A stretch of 64,000 nucleotides of DNA from Geomonas sp. Red32 (GCF_023652955.1 NZ_JAKLOY010000001.1:1426001-1490000); one strand, 5' to 3'. Positions 41,359-52,790 are shown, counted from the first letter of the stretch. Notes: generated from the letters alone by a model not told the origin. Translations and numbers: made by a program.

Positions 41359-41997
41359 ATGACCGATTACGTTACCATTGCCATACCGAAAGGCCGGATC
41401 CTCCAGGACTCCGTCGCCCTCTTCAAGAAGATCGGGATCGACTGTGAGGAGCTCCTCTCCGATACCCGCAAGCTCGTCTTCGTGAACGAAGAGCAGAAGA
41501 TGCGCTACATGATCGTGCGCGCGACCGACGTGCCGACCTACGTCGAGTACGGCTGCGCCGACCTCGGCATCGTGGGCAAGGATACCCTCATGGAGGCCGA
41601 GAAGGATCTCTACGAGCCGCTCGATCTCAAGTTCGGGTACTGCCGCCTGATGGTGGCCGAGCCCGTCGAGCTCTCCCACAAAGACGACCCGTCTGCCTGG
41701 AACAACATCAGGATCGCCACCAAGTATCCCAACGTGACGGAGAAGTACTTCGCCTCCAAGGGGATCCAGGTCGAGATCATCAAGTTGTACGGCTCCATCG
41801 AGCTGGCCCCGCTGGTCGGGCTCTCCGAGCGGATCGTCGACCTCGTCTCCACCGGCGAGACGCTGAAGCAGAACGGCCTGGTCGAGGTGGAGCACATCGC
41901 CGAGATCACCTGCCGCCTGATCGTTAACCGCGCCAGCCTTAAAACCAAGCACGACCGGATCTCCAAGATCATCGAAGGACTGGAACAGCACATCTAA
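41359..41997 (+). CDS. hisG: ATP phosphoribosyltransferase, short form HisG
   Basis: The protein is 212 aa, the short form that lacks the C-terminal regulatory domain and normally needs HisZ as partner; no hisZ is in the window. It joins ATP and PRPP, the first step of histidine synthesis. VTIAIPKGRILQDSV starts the protein, DLGIVGKDTL follows, and the PRPP-binding region is DLVSTGETLKQNGL. It is the first his gene, 15 bp after the repeat element. Confidence 0.95.
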   Translation: MTDYVTIAIPKGRILQDSVALFKKIGIDCEELLSDTRKLVFVNEEQKMRYMIVRATDVPTYVEYGCADLGIVGKDTLMEAEKDLYEPLDLKFGYCRLMVAEPVELSHKDDPSAWNNIRIATKYPNVTEKYFASKGIQVEIIKLYGSIELAPLVGLSERIVDLVSTGETLKQNGLVEVEHIAEITCRLIVNRASLKTKHDRISKIIEGLEQHI

Positions 41998-42015
41998 CAT
42001 CCTGAGAGGTTTCAG

Positions 42016-43305
42016 ATGCAATTCCTTGATATACGAGAAGCGGATTTTCAGGCGAAGTTCGATGCCATTGTTGAGCGTGGGGAGGAGTCGGGACGCGAGG
42101 TAGAGGAAGTCGTCCTTGGCATCATCGCGGACGTGCGCAAGCGCGGGGACGAGGCGCTGCTCGATTACACCAAGCGCTTCGACCGTCTTGAGTGCGAAGC
42201 CGCCTCCGGGCTGGAGGTCACCGCCGCCGAGTTCGACAAGGCTTTTGCCGAGCTGGACCAGCAGGACCTGGCCGCCCTCAAGCTCGCGGTCGAGCGCGTG
42301 GGGCGCTTCCACGAGAAGCAGAAGCAGCAGACCTGGATCTCCACCGAGGAGCCGGACATCATGCTGGGTCAGAAGGTGACCCCGCTCGCCAAGGTCGGCA
42401 TCTACGTCCCCGGCGGAAAGGCCTGCTATCCCTCCAGCGTGATCATGAACGCGGTCCCGGCCAAGGTCGCCGGCGTCGGCGAGATCATCATGGTGGTCCC
42501 CGCCCCGGGCGGCGAGCTGAACGCCCACGTCATGGTGGCGGCCAAGCTCTCCGGCGTGGACCGCGTCTTCAAGATCGGCGGCGCCCAGGCCGTTGCCGCG
42601 CTTGCCTACGGCACCGCGACCGTCCCCCGCGTCGATAAGATCACCGGCCCGGGCAACATCTACGTCGCCACCGCGAAGAAACTGGTCTTCGGCCAGGTCG
42701 GCATCGACATGATCGCCGGACCGAGCGAGATCCTGGTCATCAACGACGGCACCGGGAACCCCACCCACATCGCCGCCGACCTCCTCTCCCAAGCCGAGCA
42801 CGACGAGCTTGCCTCTTCCGTCCTGATCACCACCGACCGCTCCTTCGGCGAGAAGGTGGCTGCCGAAGTGGAGCGCCAACTGAAGGAACTTTCCCGCGAG
42901 AAGATCGCCAGGAAGTCATGGGAATCCTTCGGCGTCATCATCGCTGCCGGCAACCTCGAGGAGGCCATCGCCTTCTCCAACCGTATCGCTCCCGAGCACC
43001 TGGAACTGGCGGTGGAGAATCCCTTCGAGATCCTCCCGCTCATTACCAACGCGGGCGCCATCTTCATGGGGCACTACACCCCCGAAGCCGCGGGCGACTA
43101 CCTGGCCGGCCCGAACCATACCCTGCCGACCGGCGGCACCGCCCGTTTCTTCTCCCCGCTTTCGGTCGACGATTTCGTTAAGAAGAGCTCCATCGTCCAC
43201 TTCACCAAGGGGGGGATCCAGCGTTTAGGCCGCGATATCGTCAGGATCGCGGAGCTGGAAGGTCTCGAAGCCCACGGCAAATCGGTCAGCGTCCGCCTCG
43301 ACTGA
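42016..43305 (+). CDS. hisD: Histidinol dehydrogenase HisD
   Basis: The protein is 429 aa. It oxidises histidinol to histidine in two NAD-dependent steps with a bound zinc. [45 protein letters not shown] and [14 protein letters not shown] are family motifs; the zinc-binding Gln/His are in the LLSQAEHDE stretch, and RIAPEHLEL holds the catalytic Glu-His. The gene follows hisG by 18 bp. Confidence 0.97.
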   Translation: MQFLDIREADFQAKFDAIVERGEESGREVEEVVLGIIADVRKRGDEALLDYTKRFDRLECEAASGLEVTAAEFDKAFAELDQQDLAALKLAVERVGRFHEKQKQQTWISTEEPDIMLGQKVTPLAKVGIYVPGGKACYPSSVIMNAVPAKVAGVGEIIMVVPAPGGELNAHVMVAAKLSGVDRVFKIGGAQAVAALAYGTATVPRVDKITGPGNIYVATAKKLVFGQVGIDMIAGPSEILVINDGTGNPTHIAADLLSQAEHDELASSVLITTDRSFGEKVAAEVERQLKELSREKIARKSWESFGVIIAAGNLEEAIAFSNRIAPEHLELAVENPFEILPLITNAGAIFMGHYTPEAAGDYLAGPNHTLPTGGTARFFSPLSVDDFVKKSSIVHFTKGGIQRLGRDIVRIAELEGLEAHGKSVSVRLD

Positions 43306-43352
43306 GCGGGCTCATTCATTGTTCTGCACTGAATAATCAAGGAGGAGGCGTC

Positions 43353-43940
43353 ATGGCAAGATCGGCAACCATCGAGCGGATCACCAAGGAAACCCAAATC
43401 AAGCTCTCCCTGGAAATCGACGGCAAGGGCGAGTCGCAGATCTGCACCTCCGTTCCGTTCCTCGATCACATGCTGGACCTGTTCGCCCGCCACGGCCTGT
43501 TCGACCTGAAGGTCGAGGCCCACGGCGACATCGATATCGACTTCCACCACACCGTCGAGGATATCGGCATCGTACTCGGCACCGCCTTCAAGGAGGCGTT
43601 GGGAGACAAGAGCGGCATCCGCCGCTACGGCCATGCCGTGGTCCCCATGGACGAGACGCTGGCCAACGTAACGACCGACCTTTCCGGGCGGCCGTACTTG
43701 GTCTACAACGTCCCCCTGCCCAAGGTGAAGCTGGGCGATTTCGACGTCGAACTGGTCTGCGAGTTCTTCCAGGGTTTCGTCAACCACTGCGGCGCCAATC
43801 TCCACGTGAACCTCTCCTACGGCAGTAACGTACACCACATCATCGAGGCCTGCTTCAAGGCGGCCGCCCGTGCGCTCGATCAGGCGACCCAGGTCGATCC
43901 CCGCATCGAAGGTGTGATGTCGACCAAGGGGAAACTCTAG
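43353..43940 (+). CDS. hisB: Imidazoleglycerol-phosphate dehydratase HisB
   Basis: The protein is 195 aa, the monofunctional form without the phosphatase domain found in enteric His[34 protein letters not shown] and the late [22 protein letters not shown] carry the manganese-binding His/Glu residues. It dehydrates imidazoleglycerol phosphate to imidazoleacetol phosphate. AAGGAGGAGG is a strong ribosome site. Confidence 0.97.
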   Translation: MARSATIERITKETQIKLSLEIDGKGESQICTSVPFLDHMLDLFARHGLFDLKVEAHGDIDIDFHHTVEDIGIVLGTAFKEALGDKSGIRRYGHAVVPMDETLANVTTDLSGRPYLVYNVPLPKVKLGDFDVELVCEFFQGFVNHCGANLHVNLSYGSNVHHIIEACFKAAARALDQATQVDPRIEGVMSTKGKL

Positions 43941-43992
43941 CGACGCGGCAGGCAGGCTGATCAGGCCCTGCTTCCGATAAGGACCATTACCA

Positions 43993-44616
43993 ATGATTGC
44001 GATTATCGATTACGGCATGGGGAACCTCCGCTCCGTGCAAAAGGGCTTTGAGAAAGTAGGCTTCGAGGCGGTAGTAACCTCCGATCCCAAGGTGCTCCTC
44101 GACGCTGAGCGCGTGGTGCTCCCGGGCGTCGGCGCCTTCCGCGACTGCATCCGTAACCTGGAAGAAGGCGGCTTCATCGATCCCATCTTCAAGGTGATCC
44201 AGGCGGGCAAGCCGTTTCTCGGTATCTGTCTTGGTCTCCAGCTCCTTTTCACCGAGAGCGAGGAGTTCGGCATCCACAAAGGCCTCAACATCATCCCCGG
44301 CAAAGTACACCGATTCCCGGAAGGGATGGAAGAGGCAGACGAGGCTCTCAAGGTTCCCCACATGGGATGGAATCAGATTTCGATGAAGAAGGACTCCCCT
44401 CTTTTCACCGGAATCGCCGATGGTTCCAACGTTTACTTCGTGCACTCCTACTACGTGAAGCCGGAGGACGGTAGTGTCGTCGCCTCCACCACCAGGTACG
44501 GGATCGACTTCTGCTCCTCCATCTGGAAGGACAACGTGGTGGCCACCCAATTCCACCCGGAGAAGTCGCAGGAGAAAGGGCTGGCGATGCTGAAGAACTT
44601 CGCCACCATGAAGTAG
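43993..44616 (+). CDS. hisH: Imidazole glycerol phosphate synthase, glutaminase subunit HisH
   Basis: The protein is 207 aa. It is a class I glutamine amidotransferase: IAIIDYGMGNLRSVQKGFE at the start, the nucleophilic Cys in FLGICLGLQLLF, and the His/Glu pair in QFHPEKSQEKG. It supplies ammonia through a tunnel to HisF, whose gene is two genes downstream. Confidence 0.97.
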   Translation: MIAIIDYGMGNLRSVQKGFEKVGFEAVVTSDPKVLLDAERVVLPGVGAFRDCIRNLEEGGFIDPIFKVIQAGKPFLGICLGLQLLFTESEEFGIHKGLNIIPGKVHRFPEGMEEADEALKVPHMGWNQISMKKDSPLFTGIADGSNVYFVHSYYVKPEDGSVVASTTRYGIDFCSSIWKDNVVATQFHPEKSQEKGLAMLKNFATMK

Positions 44617-44658
44617 CTCACTCGACCTTTCTGTTAATTCAATGTCCTTGGAGTTGAA

Positions 44659-45390
44659 ATGATCGTCATACCCGCAATTGATCTGAAAAACGGCTGCTGC
44701 GTCCGGTTGGAGCAGGGGCTCATGGACCGCGACACGGTGTTCAACGACGACCCCGGTGCCCAGGCTGCCGAGTGGCAGCGGCAGGGTGGCGAGATCCTCC
44801 ACATCGTCGACCTGGACGGAGCCTTCGCCGGGGAGCCGAAGAACCGCTCGGCCATCGAGTCCATCGTCAAGTCGGTCACCATCCCGACCCAGCTCGGCGG
44901 CGGGATCAGGGACATCCAGACCGTCGAAGCCTACCTCTCCCTCGGGATCGGCCGCGTCATCATCGGCACCGCCGCGCAGAGGAACCCGGATTTCGTGAAA
45001 GAAGCCTGCGCCAAGTTCCCCGGCAAGATAGTGGTCGGCATCGACGCCAAGGACGGGATGGTCGCGGTCCAGGGGTGGGCTGAAGTCACCGGCGTCACCG
45101 CCACCGAGCTCGCCAAGAAGTTCGAAGGGTATGGAGTCTCGGCCATCATCTACACCGACATCAGCCGCGACGGCATGATGCAGGGGCCGAACATCCAGGC
45201 CACCAAGGCGCTCGCCGAAGCCATCTCCATCCCGGTCATCGCCTCCGGCGGGCTCTCCTCGCTGAAGGACATCGAGAACCTGATGGCCATCGAAGCATCC
45301 GGGGTCACCGGCGTCATCACCGGCAAGGCCATCTACTCGGGAGCAATCAAACTCTCGGAGGCTATCGCACTTACCAAGCGCGGGGCGTAA
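44659..45390 (+). CDS. hisA: ProFAR isomerase HisA
   Basis: The protein is 243 aa, a TIM barrel. [18 protein letters not shown] holds the first catalytic Asp and [14 protein letters not shown] the second. Phosphate-binding loops are [11 protein letters not shown] and [12 protein letters not shown]. It opens the ring of ProFAR by an Amadori rearrangement to give PRFAR, the substrate of HisF/HisH. Confidence 0.97.
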   Translation: MIVIPAIDLKNGCCVRLEQGLMDRDTVFNDDPGAQAAEWQRQGGEILHIVDLDGAFAGEPKNRSAIESIVKSVTIPTQLGGGIRDIQTVEAYLSLGIGRVIIGTAAQRNPDFVKEACAKFPGKIVVGIDAKDGMVAVQGWAEVTGVTATELAKKFEGYGVSAIIYTDISRDGMMQGPNIQATKALAEAISIPVIASGGLSSLKDIENLMAIEASGVTGVITGKAIYSGAIKLSEAIALTKRGA

Positions 45391-45422
45391 AATCCCCGCC
45401 GGGGGTGTGGTCGACTCGGCGC

Positions 45423-45510
45423 GTAGGTTGCGTTGAACGGCTTCATCGTGAAACGCAACGATTACCATTACTGCTGGAACCGCCGCGTTTCGTTCCTCAA
45501 CGCGGCCTAC
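45423..45510. repeat. MITE-like palindromic element between hisA and hisF
   Basis: The ends GTAGGTTGCGTTGA (45423-45436) and TCAACGCGGCCTAC (45497-45510) are inverted repeats with two mismatches. An inner pair GTTGCGTT/AACGCAAC is also present. It makes up half of the 175-bp gap and carries no coding potential I can support. Confidence 0.7.
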
Positions 45511-45565
45511 TCCGGCTAAAACCGGCTGAACCCATCTCGTCTGGTGGGTAGGAACGGAGATCACA

Positions 45566-46324
45566 GTGCTTACTAAGAGAATTATTCCCTGCCTTGATGT
45601 GAAGGGTGGGCGGGTTGTGAAAGGGGTCCAGTTCCTGGGCCTGCGCGACGCCGGCGATCCGGTCGAGATCGCCGAACTCTACGACAGCCAGGGGGCCGAC
45701 GAGCTTACCTTCCTCGACATCACCGCTTCCTCCGACGAGCGCGACATCATCATCGACGTCGTCCGCCGCACCGCCGAGCGCGTCTTCATGCCGCTTACCG
45801 TGGGCGGGGGCGTCCGGGTGGTCGAGGATATCAGGCGGCTTCTGAATGCGGGGGCCGACAAGGTCTCCATCAATACCGCCGCGGTCAACCGTCCCGAGTT
45901 CGTCAACGAGGCGGCCGAGAAGTTCGGCTCCCAATGCACCGTTGTCGCCATCGACGCCCGCAGCCGCGAAGGCGGCGGCTGGGAAGTCTATACCCACGGC
46001 GGCCGTCGTCCGACCGGGCTCGACGTCATCGAGTGGGCCTGCCGGATGGAGGCCATGGGGGCGGGCGAGATTCTTTTGACCAGCATGGATCGTGACGGCA
46101 CCAAGGACGGCTACGATCTTCCCCTCACCCGTGCGGTCGTCGACGCCGTGAGCATTCCCGTTATCGCCTCCGGCGGTGTCGGCGGGCTCTCCCATCTTTA
46201 CGACGGCTTCACCGCTGCCGGTGCCAGCGCCTGCCTCGCCGCCTCCATCTTCCACTACCGCGAGCACACCATCCAGGAAGCCAAGGAGTATCTGCGGGAC
46301 AGAGGCGTAGCCGTCAGGCTTTAG
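45566..46324 (+). CDS. hisF: Imidazole glycerol phosphate synthase, cyclase subunit HisF
   Basis: The protein is 252 aa from a GTG start. [20 protein letters not shown] contains the first catalytic Asp; [15 protein letters not shown] holds the second. [14 protein letters not shown] and [13 protein letters not shown] are the phosphate-binding loops. With HisH it forms IGP and AICAR. The gap to hisA holds an inserted repeat, but the gene is still part of the his cluster. A palindrome with a T-rich tail follows the stop. Confidence 0.97.
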   Translation: MLTKRIIPCLDVKGGRVVKGVQFLGLRDAGDPVEIAELYDSQGADELTFLDITASSDERDIIIDVVRRTAERVFMPLTVGGGVRVVEDIRRLLNAGADKVSINTAAVNRPEFVNEAAEKFGSQCTVVAIDARSREGGGWEVYTHGGRRPTGLDVIEWACRMEAMGAGEILLTSMDRDGTKDGYDLPLTRAVVDAVSIPVIASGGVGGLSHLYDGFTAAGASACLAASIFHYREHTIQEAKEYLRDRGVAVRL

Positions 46325-46329
46325 CTTTA

Positions 46330-46372
46330 AGGGGACTGGCTCCTCGCAGAGGTGCCTGTCCCCCTTCTTTTC
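46330..46372 (+). terminator. Palindrome after hisF, probable terminator
   Basis: GGGGACTGGCTCC and GGTGCCTGTCCCC form an imperfect hairpin followed by CTTCTTTT. It belongs to the same repeat family as 36862-36897, so a dispersed repeat seems to serve as terminator. hisE lies beyond it. Confidence 0.6.
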
Positions 46373-46411
46373 GCCTTTCAGGTGTGGTTTTACCCAAAAA
46401 AAGCCTTAGAT

Positions 46412-46453
46412 TTATCCGCGTAAATCCGCTCAATCCGCGTCATCCGCGTTCCA
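46412..46453. repeat. Short direct repeats of ATCCGCGT
   Basis: Four imperfect copies (ATCCGCGTA, ATCCGCTCA, ATCCGCGTC, ATCCGCGTT) at 9-11 bp spacing lie between hisF and hisE. The strip resembles small dispersed repeats seen in many proteobacteria. Confidence 0.65.
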
Positions 46454-46486
46454 TTAGCTTTTAGATTGTTTTTCCAGGAGTCATCG

Positions 46487-46816
46487 ATGGATCACCAGAA
46501 CAACGACATCATCGCCGCCGTCTACCGCGTCATCCAGGAGCGTAAGGCCAGCCCTTCCGAGAAATCCTATACTGCGAGCCTGATGGCCAAGGGGATCGAC
46601 AAGATCCTCAAGAAGGTGGGCGAAGAGGCGACCGAGGTGGTCATCGCCGGCAAAGGCGGCAAGCGGGAAGAGATCGTGTACGAGACTGCCGACCTCATCT
46701 TCCACAACCTGGTGCTCCTCGGCTACTATGATATCGATCCGGAAGAGGTATACGCGGAGCTTCGCCGCCGGTTCGGGATCTCCGGTATTGAGGAGAAAAA
46801 CTCCCGGGTTGAGTAG
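46487..46816 (+). CDS. hisE: Phosphoribosyl-ATP pyrophosphatase HisE
   Basis: The protein is 109 aa, monofunctional. SYTASLMAKGIDKILKKVGEEATEVVIA and EIVYETADLIFHNLVLLGY carry the acidic metal-binding helices of the MazG-like fold. It removes pyrophosphate from phosphoribosyl-ATP. I chose the ATG at 46487 (CAGGAG upstream). No hisI follows, so the cyclohydrolase must be elsewhere. Confidence 0.95.
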   Translation: MDHQNNDIIAAVYRVIQERKASPSEKSYTASLMAKGIDKILKKVGEEATEVVIAGKGGKREEIVYETADLIFHNLVLLGYYDIDPEEVYAELRRRFGISGIEEKNSRVE

Positions 46817-46836
46817 TATTAGCACTGAGAAATATC

Positions 46837-46864
46837 TTGACAGTCCTTGCGGATTTGATATAGT
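46837..46864 (+). promoter_or_regulatory. Sigma-70 promoter of the rpsU-dnaG-rpoD operon
   Basis: TTGACA (46837-46842), 16-bp spacer, TATAGT (46859-46864). Predicted start about 46871, leader about 75 nt to rpsU. Confidence 0.75.
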
Positions 46865-46945
46865 GCTTGTTCCTTGACGAATGTCTGCCGGCCGGATCTA
46901 CCCACGAAAGTAGTAAATCTAGAAAGAGAAGGGGGGGGAATATGG

Positions 46946-47143
46946 ATGCCGGGAGTAAAGGTAAAAGAAGCTGAGCCGTTTGAGCTTGCTCTTAAAAAGT
47001 TCAAAAAACAGTGCGAAAAAGCGGGGATTCTTTCTGAAGTCCGCAAAAGAGAGCACTACGAAAAGCCCAGTATCAAGAAAAAGAAAAAGGCCATCGCTGC
47101 TCGCAAGCGCGCGCTGAAGAAACAGCGGAAAATGGTTGACTAA
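46946..47143 (+). CDS. rpsU: Ribosomal protein bS21
   Basis: The protein is 65 aa: [20 protein letters not shown], then a Lys/Arg-rich tail ([19 protein letters not shown]). It is the first gene of a macromolecular-synthesis operon with dnaG and rpoD, which ties ribosome, primase and sigma-factor output. The upstream purine-rich run AGAAGGGGGGGG is a long ribosome site. A start at 46874 would be too long for S21. Confidence 0.95.
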   Translation: MPGVKVKEAEPFELALKKFKKQCEKAGILSEVRKREHYEKPSIKKKKKAIAARKRALKKQRKMVD

Positions 47144-47152
47144 GAGGGATAT

Positions 47153-47596
47153 ATGCAGCTTCGGGAGAAACTTCAGACCGAGATGAAGGAAGCGATGAAA
47201 AGCCGCAACGCGGCCAAGCTTTCCGCCATCCGGATGGTACTCTCGGCGGTGAAGAACCGTGACATCGAGCTCCGCCGTGAGCTCAATGACGCGGAGATCA
47301 CCGAAACCATTGCGACCCTCTGCAAGCAGCGCAGGGAATCCATCAAGCTCTTTAAGGAAGCAGGCAGACAGGAGCTCGTGGATAAGGAAGAGGCAGAGTT
47401 AAACCTCATGCTGACCTTCCTGCCCCAGCAGCTGACACGGGAAGAACTGGAGTCTCTGGTAACGAAGATTATTGCCGAGACTTCCGCCTCCGGAGGCAAG
47501 GACATGGGCAAGGTCATGAAGGCCTTGATGCCCCACGTCTCCGGCCGAGCGGACGGGAAGCTGGTTAGCGAAATTGTGAAGGAAAAACTCGCGTGA
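47153..47596 (+). CDS. GatB/YqeY domain protein
   Basis: The protein is 147 aa, standard for YqeY. The LREKLQTEMKEAMKSRNAAKLSAIRMVLSA start and the helical C-terminus with GKDMGKVMKALMPHVSGRADGK are typical. The domain is related to the tRNA-binding end of GatB amidotransferase; its own role is not established. It sits 9 bp after rpsU in the operon. Confidence 0.93.
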   Translation: MQLREKLQTEMKEAMKSRNAAKLSAIRMVLSAVKNRDIELRRELNDAEITETIATLCKQRRESIKLFKEAGRQELVDKEEAELNLMLTFLPQQLTREELESLVTKIIAETSASGGKDMGKVMKALMPHVSGRADGKLVSEIVKEKLA

Positions 47597-47708
47597 AACA
47601 TCGTCCCCGGGTCCTCCCGGGGGCGTTGCGGGTTTCTTGAGTCATGGGTGGGGGCTGATCTAGCGATTTGCCCCTCTTTTGCTTTGTGTCAGCCGACCGG
47701 GTGTTTGC

Positions 47709-48227
47709 ATGATCCTTCTCGATATCCTGATCTGGGTTATATTGCTCTTTTTCGTAGCAAAGGGATTCTCGAAAGGTCTCATCAGGGAAGCCTGCTCTCT
47801 CCTCGGCTTCGTCATCGGCGGCTGGGCCGCATTCAGATACTACTCAACCCTCAGCATCGGCCTGAGACACTTTATCAACCTCCCACAGAAAGTTGCGCAG
47901 CCGCTGGCGTTTCTCCTCGTCTTCCTGCTGCTCGGCCTCCTTTTCTATCTCCTCGGACACCTGCTAACCGTCTTCTTTAAGATCATGCTGCTCGGTGGCA
48001 TCAATCGCGTGGGGGGAATTCTTTTCGGGTTCCTGGAAGGGGCGTTTATTCTCTGCGTGATCCTCTACCTGGGGACCCTGCAACCGGTACCGGAAAAGAT
48101 CAGGAAATCGATCGCGGCCTCGAAGACCGCGCAGGCCTTCGCCACCACGGGGGCTGACATCGCGGCGGGTTGGGATCGGTCGCTTCACAAGGAACCGACA
48201 CCGGCGCAAGGGGTGCGGGCCAAGTAA
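47709..48227 (+). CDS. CvpA family membrane protein
   Basis: The protein is 172 aa with four hydrophobic segments (ILIWVILLFFVAKGFSKGLI; ACSLLGFVIGGWAAF; PLAFLLVFLLLGLLFYLLG; GGILFGFLEGAFILCVILYL). CvpA proteins are needed for colicin V release and envelope integrity in enteric bacteria. I chose the ATG at 47709 because the first membrane helix starts there. It lies between yqeY and dnaG and ends 12 bp before dnaG. Confidence 0.88.
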   Translation: MILLDILIWVILLFFVAKGFSKGLIREACSLLGFVIGGWAAFRYYSTLSIGLRHFINLPQKVAQPLAFLLVFLLLGLLFYLLGHLLTVFFKIMLLGGINRVGGILFGFLEGAFILCVILYLGTLQPVPEKIRKSIAASKTAQAFATTGADIAAGWDRSLHKEPTPAQGVRAK

Positions 48228-48239
48228 AGGTTTGAGACA

Positions 48240-50000
48240 GTGTCGATGATACCGGAGGACAAGGTCAGGGAAGTACGCGAGAGGGCTCCTATCCTGGAGG
48301 TCGTCTCCGACTACATGAGCCTGCGGAAATCCGGCGCGAATTACCAGGGGATCTGCCCCTTCCACGGGGAGAAGACGGGGTCATTCAACGTCAACCCCGC
48401 CCGGGGGATCTTCCACTGCTTCGGCTGCGGCGTGGGAGGGAACTCGGTCGATTTCATCATGCGGATCGAGTCGCTGAGCTTTCCCGAGGCGGTCAAGTTC
48501 CTGGCCAAACGGGTGGGAGTCGACATCCCGGAGCGCCCCCTCACCCGCGATGAGAAGCGCAAGATCGACGAGAAGGAACAGCTGTACCAGGTCAACCAGC
48601 TCGCCTGCGAGTTTTACCGCCGCGTGCTGGAGACCGAAGAAGCGGGGGCCGCAGGGAGAAGTTACCTGCAGCGCCGCCTGGTGGACAAGGATACCGCCGC
48701 CACCTACCGGATGGGGTTCGCCCCCGCGGGGTGGGACAACCTGGCCAAGTTCCTCCAGCGAAAGGGGATCGCGCCCGAGCAGGCCGAGAAGCTGGGACTC
48801 TTGAGGAAGCGGGACGGCGGAGGGTACTACGACACTTTCCGGAACCGGCTCCTTTTCACCATCGCCGATCTCCACGGCGATCCGATCGGGTTCGGCGGGC
48901 GGGTGATGGACGACTCGCTCCCCAAGTACATCAACTCCCCGGAGTCGCTCATCTACCGCAAGAGCGAGGTGCTCTTCGGGCTAGACCTGGCGAAAAAGGG
49001 GATGCGGGAGCGCGGCAGCGCCATCATCGTGGAGGGGTATTTCGACCACCTGGCCCTCTACCGCGCCGGCTACACCAACGTGCTCGCCACCTGCGGCACC
49101 GCGCTGACCCCCCAGCACCTCAAGGTTATCAGGCGTTATGCCGAAAGAGTCTTCATGCTCTTCGACGGCGACGAAGCGGGAAGAAAGGCCACCGAGAGGT
49201 CGCTGGAGCTTTTCCTCGAAGAGAGCTTCCCGGCCCGGGTGGTTGAGATGCCACAGGGAGACGACCCGGACACCTTCATTAACCGCGAAGGTAGCGAGGC
49301 GTTTGCGCCGTTTCTAGAGAAGGCGCCGCCGATCTTCGAGTTCTTCTACCGTGGCCTCGCCAAACGGATCGATACCTCCACCGTGGAAGGGAAGGTCGCC
49401 TTCGTCAACGAGGTCGCTCCCCGGCTGGCCAAGATCGCCGATCCGGTCGAGCGGGACCTGTATGAGAGGGAGATCTGCCGGGCGGTTCCCGGATTGACCC
49501 CGGCCATGCTCCGGAAGAAAGGTGGAGCGACGGTAGCCGACGTGAGACCGGCACTCCGTCCGCAACCCGCGGCCCGTCCCACGGCGTCCAAGACCGAGGA
49601 CGTGCTGTTGACCCTGATGGTGAAATACCCGGAAGTAGCCACCCAGGTCCGTGAGCACGGAGTGGAGAAGCTCTTTGGGCCCGCGCACCTCAAGGTGGCT
49701 CAAGGGATAGTGGCGGGAAGTGAAGCCGGCGAGCTGGACCTCACCGGGCTTTTACAAGAGCTGGAGCCGCCGGAAGAGCGGGCCCGGCTCCTCGCGTTGT
49801 TCGTCGAGGATGCCCACCTCGAGGACATGGACCCGATCAAGGCCTTCGAGCAGTGCCGCATGGCGTTGGAGCGCAGGGCGCTCAAGGGAACCAAGGAGTT
49901 AGCCAGGGAACTGGCGAGCGTGGATCCCGATTCTCCGCGGTACTTGGAGATCCTTGCCGAGCTGGAATTGTTGCGAAATAAAAAATCTAAACTACTGTAG
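48240..50000 (+). CDS. dnaG: DNA primase DnaG
   Basis: The protein is 586 aa. The zinc ribbon is C39-x2-H42...C60-x2-C63 (CPFHGEKTGSF, FHCFGC). The RNA-polymerase core follows (PKYINSPES), then the TOPRIM motifs IIVEGYFDHLALYRAGY and MLFDGDEAGRKA. A helicase-binding C-terminal domain ends the protein. It makes RNA primers for replication. The GTG at 48240 has AAAGG upstream; the ATG at 48246 is the alternative. Confidence 0.97.
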   Translation: MSMIPEDKVREVRERAPILEVVSDYMSLRKSGANYQGICPFHGEKTGSFNVNPARGIFHCFGCGVGGNSVDFIMRIESLSFPEAVKFLAKRVGVDIPERPLTRDEKRKIDEKEQLYQVNQLACEFYRRVLETEEAGAAGRSYLQRRLVDKDTAATYRMGFAPAGWDNLAKFLQRKGIAPEQAEKLGLLRKRDGGGYYDTFRNRLLFTIADLHGDPIGFGGRVMDDSLPKYINSPESLIYRKSEVLFGLDLAKKGMRERGSAIIVEGYFDHLALYRAGYTNVLATCGTALTPQHLKVIRRYAERVFMLFDGDEAGRKATERSLELFLEESFPARVVEMPQGDDPDTFINREGSEAFAPFLEKAPPIFEFFYRGLAKRIDTSTVEGKVAFVNEVAPRLAKIADPVERDLYEREICRAVPGLTPAMLRKKGGATVADVRPALRPQPAARPTASKTEDVLLTLMVKYPEVATQVREHGVEKLFGPAHLKVAQGIVAGSEAGELDLTGLLQELEPPEERARLLALFVEDAHLEDMDPIKAFEQCRMALERRALKGTKELARELASVDPDSPRYLEILAELELLRNKKSKLL

Positions 50001-50042
50001 AATTATCGATTGAAGAGATAAGCGGTTAGCGGAGCGTGTTTA

Positions 50043-51800
<1,758 letters not shown>

Positions 51801-51807
51801 CCAGATA

Positions 51808-51840
51808 GGCCGCACCGGATAACGGCGCGGCCTTCTTTTT
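51808..51840 (+). terminator. Intrinsic terminator of the rpsU-dnaG-rpoD operon
   Basis: GGCCGC-A-CC (51808-51816) pairs with GG-C-GCGGCC (51824-51832), followed by TTCTTTTTT. It lies 8 bp after the rpoD stop. Confidence 0.88.
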
Positions 51841-51844
51841 TAGA

Positions 51845-51932
51845 GTCGGGGGACTGCTCCGCAAGGTGCCTGTCCCCTTTTGCCGGTCTGAAAGAAACAA
51901 AATCCCCCCTGTCCCCCCTTCGCAAAGGGGGG
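51845..51932. repeat. Two dispersed repeats between rpoD and queC
   Basis: 51845-51881 is a degenerate GGGGACTGCTCC...GGTGCCTGTCCCC copy of the family at 36862 and 46330. 51899-51932 is a half-copy of the other family (AATCCCCCCTGTCCCCCC, then TTCGCAAAGGGGGGG), the mirror of the one at 56427. No gene is seen in 51801-52056. Confidence 0.75.
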
Positions 51933-51992
51933 GACGCTTGGTCGGCGGCATCGCGAGGTACCAGGCCCGGGAGTAGTTCCCCGCGGCAGGTT

Positions 51993-52031
51993 CCCTTCTC
52001 TTCAAGGGGAGGGGCAGGGTGAGGATGGTGT
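51993..52031 (+). repeat. GGGGAGGGGCAGGGTGAGGATG repeat, copy upstream of queC
   Basis: The stretch TTCAAGGGGAGGGGCAGGGT followed by GAGGATGG lies about 30 bp before the queC start. An inverted counterpart (52747-52790) lies just after queC. Confidence 0.65.
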
Positions 52032-52056
52032 GGTTAGTAGATCAACGAGGTAACCA

Positions 52057-52734
52057 ATGAAGAAGAAAGCAGTCGTTTTGTACAGCGGAGGGTTGGATTC
52101 CACCACCTGCCTGGCCATCGCCAGGGCCGAAGGCTTCGAGCCGTATGCCATCAGCTTCGCCTACGGTCAGCGCCACAGCTACGAGATGGAGGTGGCCAAG
52201 CGTAACGCCCGCCCGATGGGGGCGGCCGATCACCTGCTGGTCGAGTTCGATCTCCGCAAGATGGGCGGCAGCGCCCTTACCGCCGACATCGAGGTCCCGA
52301 AGGACGGTGTGGGCGACGACATCCCGGTGACCTACGTCCCGGCCCGGAACACCATCTTTCTCTCCTTCGCGCTTGGGTACGCCGAGACCCTCGGGGCTTA
52401 CGACATCTTCATCGGCGTGAACGCCCTCGACTACTCGGGCTACCCCGACTGCCGACCCGAGTTCGTCGCCGCCTTCCAGGCCATGGCCAACCTGGCCACC
52501 AAGGCCGGTGTCGAGGGGGAGCAGATCAAGATCCACACGCCGCTCATCAGCCTCACCAAGGCCGAGATCATCCAGAAGGGGCTTTCCCTCGGGGTCGACT
52601 ACGGGCTGACCCACTCCTGCTACGATCCCACCGAGGACGGCTCCTCCTGCGGTCTGTGCGACTCCTGCCGGCTGCGGCTGAAGGGGTTTGCCGAGGCCGG
52701 GGTGACCGACCCGGTCAGGTACGTAAAGCGGTAG
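52057..52734 (+). CDS. queC: 7-cyano-7-deazaguanine synthase QueC
   Basis: The protein is 225 aa. The PP-loop ATPase motif is [15 protein letters not shown], and the C-terminal zinc site is C-x8-C-x2-C-x2-C ([18 protein letters not shown]). It turns carboxy-deazaguanine into preQ0 with ammonia and ATP, on the way to queuosine in tRNA. folE2, whose product starts the same pathway, follows. GAGGTAACC precedes the ATG. Confidence 0.97.
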   Translation: MKKKAVVLYSGGLDSTTCLAIARAEGFEPYAISFAYGQRHSYEMEVAKRNARPMGAADHLLVEFDLRKMGGSALTADIEVPKDGVGDDIPVTYVPARNTIFLSFALGYAETLGAYDIFIGVNALDYSGYPDCRPEFVAAFQAMANLATKAGVEGEQIKIHTPLISLTKAEIIQKGLSLGVDYGLTHSCYDPTEDGSSCGLCDSCRLRLKGFAEAGVTDPVRYVKR

Positions 52735-52746
52735 CGCTGAAGGCGG

Positions 52747-52790
52747 CTACCCCATCCTCACCCTGTCCCTCCTCCTGAAGGGGAGGGGCT
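52747..52790 (-). repeat. Inverted counterpart of the repeat upstream of queC
   Basis: CCCATCCTCACCCTGTCCCT followed by CCTCCTGAAGGGGAGGGG is the reverse complement, with a few changes, of the repeat at 51993-52031. The two flank queC. Confidence 0.65.
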
